64,000 nucleotides of DNA from Dermanyssus gallinae (lineage: Eukaryota; Arthropoda; Arachnida; Mesostigmata; Dermanyssidae). The position numbers and the translations under genes are program-made. The DNA is taken from NCBI GenBank assembly GCA_003439945.1, contig QVRM01002067.1, positions 1,834,501 through 1,898,500 of the forward strand, given 5' to 3'. Positions 56,226 through 64,000 of the stretch are shown here, in pieces. Within the stretch, counting starts at the first letter, position 1. Each line of letters starts with the position of its first letter. Below the pieces are notes generated by a model that saw only the letters and a list, made by a program, of their open reading frames with translations, was not told the DNA's origin and ran no database searches.

Positions 56226-57914
56226 GCTATGTTTGATTTAATCCAATTTGGCTGTTATATGCGACAAATGCTTGCACATCGGTGGCACATACCGAAAGCC
56301 TTTGTGATGTATTTGACACTAGCTATGATTTAAATAGGCTTAATAATTCAAAATTTCAATTTCCCTCACGGAGACCGGCTTATCGGGTTGTACTACTAAA
56401 AATACAATGTTATCAATTCCTGCGTACACAATTCGTTCACCTATATGATGGAAGGAAAGCGCGTCATGTGTATCTTGTCCCAGTCTAGTCATGAATGATT
56501 ACAATTAAATAAACAACTTGCTGGGTACACCAACTGATTTATCTATGATCATAACGCGATTTCATTCATTGTTCTAATTTATGCCGAAGTCTCATCTAAA
56601 GATGAAGCGGAGCTTAACTTTTGAAAAGCTGACTATAAAGTGGCCGAGGCAAAGCTTTCTCGAATCCCCCAGCGAGAACTGCAATGGTATTGATGACACG
56701 CGTTATTGTTTTCTAAATCTGATCCATGTAGTTATTAATGATTGCATACCCAAAAGATGCATACAAGTGAATAAGTGAGGACCCGAAGCTTAGAGATTAT
56801 ATGCACAAACGGGAATTTCTAATGAGAAACAGCTTATCTGGCAATAAATAAAGGCCTTGTAACGTCAACAAGAGGCTACAAATCCTTATATAATCCAAAC
56901 TTGACTTTAAGAATACAATATATTTTAAACATGCAGATATTACATTAAAGACAACAAAGCAACGCTTACAGAATGCAGTCTCATTCACTCCAGAGATATA
57001 ATATTTTTTAATAGAAATATTTATATAAAAAGCTTTTAACTCTTTTAGCCAAGCCTCTATTATTTTACTATAGTGCAGATTATGCAAGGATGCAACAGTC
57101 CCTCAATTTGTTAATTAGTCCGTGGTAACTTCTGTTTATAAACGAGGCGTTGAATCAAATCTGCAATGACGCAGCTAGTTTATATATATGGCTCAAGATT
57201 CACCGTAATATTTATAACACTTTCGATTGCATTTATTTAGAATTCCCTAAGTTATTTGATAGAGAGAATCATTCAAAGCCGAACACAAACTTAGATTTAG
57301 ACAATTTAGATAGGCATGCCATAGGTTAAATTTCTATCTATTTAAGTAATAGAAGTTTCTGTGTCCGCATGAATACCAGCTTTAGTAGTAAGTTTGCCTT
57401 CTCATAAAATACAATTTACCAAATATCTTAACTTATAAATTAGATGCGGACAACTGGAAATTATATAGATTGTCTTGCACCGTAAGAAGGGGCAGATTAT
57501 TCAAAGAACCATTGACGCTATATCCACATAGTGTGATAAGAACGACTTACTGATTTATCAGTACCTAAATGAGCAGTAATATGCTGGAATGACTGACATT
57601 GGTTCGCTTTAAACGGTTTGGCCATCCCCGTTGCTGAGCACAATATGAGGCATTTTGAAGGCAACAGTGACACCGAAACTAGATTTCAGTGTAAGTGTCA
57701 CGCAAATTATTCGGTCGGCAAGTATTATGTGTAACACAATATTTCGATACTTTACACTAAACAAAGTCTGAGTTTTATCTTAATTCATACAAAAGTATAG
57801 TACTATCAAACTAACGTACTGTAGCGAGCTCTGGTACCGTATCTTAAGAGACACCCAGAAGTAACTGAGCCTGTACAATCCAAACGTATACGAAGGACAA
57901 GTATCAGATGTGAC
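56225..57914. other. Intergenic, AT-rich, nothing recognised
   Basis: Short ORFs at 56282-56488, 56581-56778 and 56797-57087 have no motif I recognise. Confidence 0.5.
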
Positions 57915-57996
57915 ATTACATGGTGTGCTATACTTTTAGACCCTATATTTGATCTCCAAACCAAGGCAAATTTACAAATGCATTATAAACAAAAAT

Positions 57997-58037
<41 letters not shown>

Positions 58038-58114
58038 TGTTTATTATGCATTTGTAGATCTGCCTTGGTTTGGAGATCAAATATAGGGCCTAAGAGTACA
58101 GCATACCATGTAAT
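57915..58114. repeat. Foldback element: 87-bp inverted repeat around a TA tract
   Basis: Left arm 57915-58001 and right arm 58028-58114 are complementary at 80 of 87 positions by my count, with no gaps. The centre is TG/TA dinucleotides. GATCTCCAAACCAAGGCA is within the perfectly matching part. Confidence 0.9.
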
Positions 58115-58780
58115 ATAACGATAAAGCAGAGAGAGATGACGAAGCAAAGCGGTGGAAAATGTGGACATGATAAGTTAGGAAATGTGCAACCGCCTGAGTA
58201 TAGTATGTTGCTGTTGTTATTCTAGTGTTCTGATTGTCATTATAATGATTTGTTTTGGTATCGTTATGGCTGCATTAGTCCTGTTATGGTTATTGTTAAG
58301 ATGTTCTTTGTCGGAGCGACTGCTCTAGTTCTTATTGCGTGACTTCTGATGTGGCTGTTACTTTAGCTGTCATTTGTGTCAGGCTGAGTGAGAGGTCAGC
58401 GACTAGATATCGAGAGATAACGTGAACGAGAAAGGGGCGACCGATTCTGTTTCTGGCGTATTGGAACTCTGATAGCAGTCAGCCGACTTGAGTAGAGAAT
58501 CTCGCATCGAACGCGTAACGGACAAAGTAACATGAGCCAGCATCTGAATCGAATGGTCACGTAGTTGTTGCCCTGATATGTTTATCAACAAAGACCTACA
58601 TGCTAACTGCGCTCCAATGCAATCTCCTCACTCGATCGTGCACAGCGGCAACACAACCAGTTCAGCCATCGATACGAGCCACGACCTAGATCAGTCGTAA
58701 TGCGAATAGGAACAAAAATAACATCGACGATCGCGGTAGCAGTAGTTGGAATAACAGTAGGATCAAATATTAAGGTTGTT

Positions 58781-58828
<48 letters not shown>

Positions 58829-60060
58829 CTAAACGTTAGAGTTTGTTTTCTTTTTCGAACGACACGTCTAGGGTGAAATGCAGTTCTAGACGGGCATAAG
58901 TGAGCGGGATCGTATATCAAGTAGTCTCAACTGTACTAACTCTTACCACGTTGCCTTAATGGGCGGTTGATCTTGATCGTCTCTATCACGACAGCCAGCT
59001 TGATAGAGCTATCAGCATCAAAATGGCTGTGTATTTAACGACCTGCATCGATACTCTCCGCCGCAATCGATCGATTAGTGACTGATGATGCGTGATGGCG
59101 CGTGTAAATCACGAGATTTTTTCCCCTCTCGATCTCTCTACCATAGGCGTCCTTCACGTAATATTGCATTGTATACGCGGTGTCATCTGTTTCTCATTCC
59201 TTTGTTATGGGTGGTACGGCGCCCCATTACTGTTTTTGCTCTATAGTCATCACAATCGCCTGCCTTCAGCGCCTTTTTTCCTTATTCTTCTTCTTTGGTT
59301 ATGACGATGATGATGCCGATGCTGAAGTTCATTGTCGCCATTATCAAGAGCAGCATGGTCAATGACCATCGTGCTTATTGGGATTCACGGCAGCCTGGGC
59401 TCAATACAATATGAATGCCTCCTTTATTAAACAAGAGGTTTAAACAACTTTCACGTTATATCACATCACGTGTTCCGTGAAAGGAGCCAGGCAAAGGCAT
59501 TGTTCACTACGTTCCTATTGGCAGTCTCAAATGAGTGCAAAGTCATGCTACTTTGCAGGATATTGGGTCTAACCAAAAACATAGTCTGAAATCCTACTAT
59601 CATTAATAATTTGTTTAAGAACGCGCAAGCCAATTCCTTCCTGAGACTCGTCTATACTATAATGTATCGCTGGAAAAAGCATTTAACAATTTTGTCCTGA
59701 ACTCGTTGCAGTGTTGCTATGTAATTTCCATGAAAAGGCGCCCGACCTGCTGTATCAACTATACGGTGACGGAACCCTACTTGGCAATAGAATGACACTC
59801 CTAAATCGTTGTGATTATTTACTTCGGTTATATCTTGGTCGTTCAAATTATAGGTAGTGCAGTCTACCATAGTTTAAAAAAGCGTCATGTTTAAACTCTA
59901 CGGCGTCCAAATTTCCATTTGGTGGGCGTGTGACCAATTCGATATGCATACTGTGTTCGTTGCTTTCTGAAGCTCGGTCTGATTATCGCCGTACACTTTG
60001 AGGTCGTCGTCGTCGGTATCCACGCGGTATAGGTAGACTGTAATTTGCACGCCCTTATGA
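58115..60060. other. Intergenic, nothing recognised
   Basis: Contains a (TA)n tract at 58785-58827. Short ORFs (58603-58920, 59092-59304, 59652-59870) show no motif. Confidence 0.5.
58785..58827. repeat. (AT)n microsatellite
   Basis: About 21 AT units. Confidence 0.9.
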
Positions 60061-61159
60061 TGATTTAACAACTATCGTGTACAAAATCAGTGGGGGAGGC
60101 TATGCACTTTCCGAATCCTACTCGTACACACTCATTGTGATCGTAGCCATCGTCGGCGCTGCTGAATGATCCGCCCCCCCATCGCAGACACCTCTTATTA
60201 TGGATCAGCCCACGCGGCTGCTGCTGCTGCTGATGATGATGATGATGAAGAAGATGAAACCAACTGGCAACAAAAACTCTTCTCAGTATGACAACGAGGA
60301 GGCGAAGGAGGACGACGTGGAGGAAGAGGAACAGGCCCAACATGAAGGGAACGAAGCGCGCGAACAAGAACGACGCTCAAGACGAAGACATAATAACGAA
60401 GCCAATAACGTTCAATAAAGTGTGTTTTTTTCATTCTTTGAGCTTTTCGCTGTCAATTCAGCCGTCTGTTGACTGCTTCATTGTCCGTCCGTCCGTATGG
60501 CTGGCTGGTAAGTCCGTTGGTTGGTTGGTTGGCTGGCTGTGTGTGAATCAGCGTGAGTATCCCTTCTGCTCCGCCTCATCCGTCTCTATTTGTCATTGTC
60601 CACCTTCTTCTCCTCTTCTTCGCCTGCTCTACTGCCTCTCCTTTTTTCTTTCTCCCAGTTGTTGTTGTTGCTGTTGTTGCAGTTGTTGTTGTTGTTGTTG
60701 TTGTCATATCAATGCTTTTATTGCTGCTGTGGCTGTAATATGTGCAGTGGGTGTAGGATAGTGAGAATGAGCGCAAAGAATGGAATGTCGATTGCTGTGG
60801 CCGCTGCTGATCAGCTGATTCGATGATGATACACGGACTGGTGGACAGACGGATGGACGCTGCTGCTGCTGTTGCTGCCTGCATGATGATAGAAACGAAC
60901 GGGCGGCCGTGTTCTGATGGCTTCAGGCGGCATTATGCGAACTAAAGCTCCGTAACCGGCATCGTCGACCTGTCTGTCTGTGTCTCTGTAGTAACTATTA
61001 TTGTAGTCGTTGTCGTCGTTGTTTTTCGTTTACACCCATTTTATGTAATAATAGAGGTGATTTTATGTCATGTTTTCGTTGCTGCTCCATTTGTGTTTGT
61101 TGTCATTGAAGTTGTTTCACTGCCTCTGCTGTTAGTGCTGTTCTGGTTGTTGAAATTCG

Positions 61160-61160
<1 letters not shown>
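60061..61160. other. GC-richer island with triplet repeats
   Basis: CTG/GAT runs near 60215-60250, GTCC/GGTT runs near 60485-60535, GTT runs near 60658-60700 and CTG runs near 60860. A 72-codon plus-strand ORF (60200-60418) encodes an acidic then basic stretch (KEDDVEEEEQAQHEG), and a 157-codon ORF follows in another frame. Both are dominated by low-complexity codons and are not called. Resembles the 34.4-37.1 kb island. Confidence 0.35.

Positions 61161-61161
<1 letters not shown>

Positions 61162-61209
<48 letters not shown>
61162..61209. repeat. (AT)n microsatellite
   Basis: About 24 AT units. Confidence 0.9.
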
Positions 61210-61213
<4 letters not shown>

Positions 61214-62444
61214 ATATAACACATTCGGTCCAAGTATGGACGTTCTTTCGTTGACGAGACAGAGAAGGAGCGACCGAAAGCATTCTTTTTTCAAGAGCGA
61301 TGAGATTGACGCCGTCAAAGTAGTTTTAGGCGCTGCTTTCACAGCTGCGGTCTATTTTTCTCTCCCCCTTTCTCGCTCTGTTGAACACGTCGGCGCTCAG
61401 CAAAACCGTCATGTCAGCCAAGATGTTTTGTCCTAGAGGCGTCGTCATTTTCTTCAACAACAAAAACAACAACAACAACAGCGTCACTATTAAACAAACG
61501 GAGCCGCTTTGTTTAAACGAAGCTAAGCCATACATTGGGTGTTTCATTTAAGCATGGCGTTCTTTCTTCCGTTTCGTTTCTGACCTCCCAAGCGGGTCGC
61601 AGGAGCGGAGTTTGCTCCGGACTAGGCAAACAACAATTTGACTACTGCTAGCTATTCTTGACCAACGACGAACTCTGGCCACACATTCCCTCACCTACAT
61701 CTTCTTGTCAAGCTCCTAGATGCAAACGTCATCATCATCATCATCATACAAAATAATAAAATTTCAAGTCATGCCAAACAAAAAAAAATGAATTTAATTA
61801 AAAGAGAGCGGGGGGGGGGGGTGCATAATTACAACAGCCAAAATATGAACAGATTCGCGTAACGTAGAATATACAAAGTTTCTTCAATCTCGCAATTTCT
61901 CGAAGCATTTGCGCTATACGCCGCGAGAACATTTAATTAACTCTATCCGCTCCTGGATGGACTGAAATAAAGGAAATGTAGATACGCAAATCTCTAGGAT
62001 AGCTACCATTTCGTGCTCACAGCTGTGGAGACAGAGGCCTATCAGCGTTCAAGCGGGGGTAGGGATGGGCAACATGTGCGAATGAGAGTATTTAAGACAA
62101 ATATCGTCCCTCGCAGTGTAAGCACGGAATGACGCCTCCTTATTGGTGCCATCCTGCTAAACCCCACCTAATGTGTTCGAGCCTCAACAGAAAACTTTAA
62201 ACACTATTTTATTGAACTGTTATGATTCTATAATATGTATTATAGAATTTCCTATGGTAGCACTTTGGACTGAAAAATTGTCTTCGCGCGAACGAGTGGT
62301 CACGGGTTCTCTAACCCAAAATTAGCTTAGTTCAACAATCTGCTCCAAGCAGAGACTGCATTTTCTCATTGAACGTTGAGCGATAACCTCTGACGCAGGT
62401 AAAACATTAATAACACTAGTAGTAGTGTTGATAATATACAGTAT

Positions 62445-62478
<34 letters not shown>

Positions 62479-62574
62479 TTATGAATATGGTTTGCGTTGG
62501 CTTGTAGGTTGATTACACGCCAGCATCATTTAGCGTTTCGACGTTTAAGTTTTAGCGACACCCGTTGCCGACGG
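61210..62574. other. Intergenic, nothing recognised
   Basis: Contains a run of G near 61810-61821 and a (AT)n tract at 62447-62476. No gene recognised. Confidence 0.5.
62447..62476. repeat. (AT)n microsatellite
   Basis: About 15 AT units, about 100 bp beyond the 3' end of family B copy 3. Confidence 0.9.
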
Positions 62575-63140
62575 AATGCGGTACAGCGTGGCTCCAAATG
62601 GCTTCGAAAAGTTTCTTGCCAAGGTCTTTAGTTAGTTTTACGGCCTAGAATGATTCAAGCCCAAGCGCCATGAAGACGTGGTCCTGCATGAGGTGCGCGT
62701 ATAAATGCCGTGTATGCATCTCCCACTGGTGCATGATATAGCCGACGGCCACAGTCGCCCATCCACGGTCGTACGTGTCTGAAACAGTGGCGTCCCAGTC
62801 GTTCCAGTAGGATGTCGTTCATAACGTCATGCCGGCCATGGGCCCAGAAAGCTTAGCACAGCTTAGCCGATGCGGGCCACGCTCGTCCATCGTTCCACCA
62901 CATTGACGCTCCTCCCTCTCGAACATAGAGATTCTGCTATCTGAGGCCGCTGGCGGCGCGAAATTGCTCGCCGGAAAGACGGATACCGACAAGGCGTTAA
63001 GGCGGTTGAGCACACATCCAACCATGCTCCGGCGGTCTTAAACGCGGCTGTCGTCCGTAAGATGTAATCGACGTTCAACTTGCATGTCGACAACTGGGTT
63101 ACGGGGGTAGCCTGAGCAACGATTTGGTGCCACCCCTTCT
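62575..63140 (-). pseudogene. Non-LTR C-terminal region, family B copy 3
   Basis: Minus strand from about 63110: FKTAGAWLDV and NALSVSVFPASNF (the block before the finger), then REERQCGGTMDERGPHRLSC matching the copy 1 finger. After a deletion that removes the PDG segment it continues with DTYDRGW, HQWEMHTRHLYAHLMQDHV, FMALGLESF and LTKDLGKKLFEAIW to about 62590. Frames change several times. It extends further upstream than copy 1, so it supplies sequence lost there. Confidence 0.7.
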
Positions 63141-64000
63141 GCATGTTGACCTGTTCATCGGACGTACGACTAGACTGATACTCGTCTCAGTGCCGAACAG
63201 CGCCCTGCTTCTTGAATGACGACGCTCCCGGTAATAGCTGCAACGGCAGGAGCACGGCTATGCAAAAAGGCAACAAATGCAAGCCAGGCAAGGTCAGTGG
63301 CTGAGCGGGTGCTCATTCTGCCCAGCCGAACAGGCGGCGGGCTTGCCTGCGCCCACCTGTCCTCTAGTCTGAGGTCGAACATGCACTTCAGAGTTATCTT
63401 CACCTTGTCGTGAAATACCGGGTTTCTACTCGCCGAACGAAAGCGGTGAGGTGGTCTACTCCCATCGCGCTTTAGACCGCTCCACTGTTTAAACGCCCTC
63501 AGTGATTATATGCCTTGGAGTAAAACCTTAGAGTCCTTGTCTCGATGCGTTTCTTCGTTTAAGTAAGAAAACGGTACCTTTGATTGAACTTGTTAATTGT
63601 ATTAATGCAATGAAACGCTACAAACGCGGGAACTGGTGATCCCCCTAGTTAACATACGGCTAAGAAAGTGATCTCCACGTCCCCAAACATCAGCGGCGTG
63701 GGCTTGCTGAACGCTTGCCCTGCATGATCGGGAAGAGGGTTGGGGTGCACTTTGACACTTCTGATACAAGCACCCTCGCCTATTCAGATTAAAATTGTTT
63801 TTTTGTTAAATAATTTAGAAAGGCAATATTTCTCCTTGTTTTCGAGAAATGTGCGGGCAGTATGCAACTTTGACCCCATTATCGGTGGTAAGTCTTACCT
63901 ACCGTGTTGCAGGTAGCCTCAATCAGCCATTTAGGGGAGCAGGCTTTTATTGTTCGATTTTCAAGTCTCCGAAAAGTGCACCCCAGGGCTATGTAACGGT
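63141..64000. other. Possibly more of family B copy 3, then unassigned
   Basis: The minus-strand frame 63403-63170 (with AWLAFVAFLHSRAPAVAAIT) is open up to the edge of copy 3 and may be its upstream part; I cannot align it to a known block. From 63420 to the window end nothing is recognised. Confidence 0.35.

Noticed and set aside
60200..60761. Acidic/basic ORF and overlapping 157-codon ORF
   Set aside because: Dominated by triplet-repeat codons and in conflict with each other's frame. Kept only as part of the GC-rich island.

Overview
This is a eukaryotic, AT-rich, repeat-dominated window, and I recognise no complete host gene in it. An arthropod source is the best reading. A nuclear copy of mitochondrial atp6 near 29.3-29.6 kb reads through only with the invertebrate mitochondrial code (AGA=Ser, ATA=Met, TGA=Trp). 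There are mellifera-like and other DD34D mariners, R1-clade non-LTR retrotransposons and very dense (AT)n/(TAA)n microsatellites. A mite or other chelicerate is a guess, not something the sequence proves.

Layout. 0-10 kb: decayed non-LTR pieces (1.36-1.97, 6.15-6.77, 9.0-9.3, 9.4-10.2 kb), a perfect 19-bp hairpin (2.5 kb) and a complete but frameshifted mariner (7448-8703). 10.3-14.9 kb: a two-ORF R1-clade retrotransposon flanked by a 12-bp target duplication. 15-20 kb: another fossil reverse transcriptase, plus small non-LTR pieces abutting a compound (TAA)n/(AATGAT)n array. 20-27.6 kb: an old CR1/L2-type element on the minus strand (SGNH-esterase ORF1 and AP-endonuclease ORF2 start), split by a second R1-clade element (21225-26960) with a 9-bp target duplication. 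The second R1 element carries a tRNA-like segment ending in a T-run just upstream of its ORF1.

27.6-34.4 kb is mostly unassigned AT-rich DNA with the atp6 NUMT, a tRNA-like relic and a possible core promoter. 34.4-37.1 kb is a GC-rich, simple-repeat-rich island that looks like promoter/5'-UTR sequence. Similar but smaller islands lie at 42.0-42.4, 44.1-45.5, 52.3-53.3 and 60.1-61.0 kb. 38-39.7 kb holds two R1-clade 3' ends in head-to-head orientation. 39869-41189 is a complete mariner with an uninterrupted 353-aa transposase, sitting inside a dispersed repeat that recurs at 55.7 kb. A Tc1-like fossil lies at 42.6-43.3 kb. 54-58 kb carries foldback elements, a 91-bp tandem duplication and another non-LTR fragment between (TA)n tracts. 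62.6-63.1 kb is a third copy of the family seen at 6.2 kb.

The only convincing intact protein-coding gene is the transposase at 40074-41135. The other recognised proteins are decayed mobile-element genes. Their interest lies in nesting, target duplications, a 3'-UTR hairpin conserved across divergent R1-clade copies, and the association of restriction-like-endonuclease non-LTR fragments with microsatellites.
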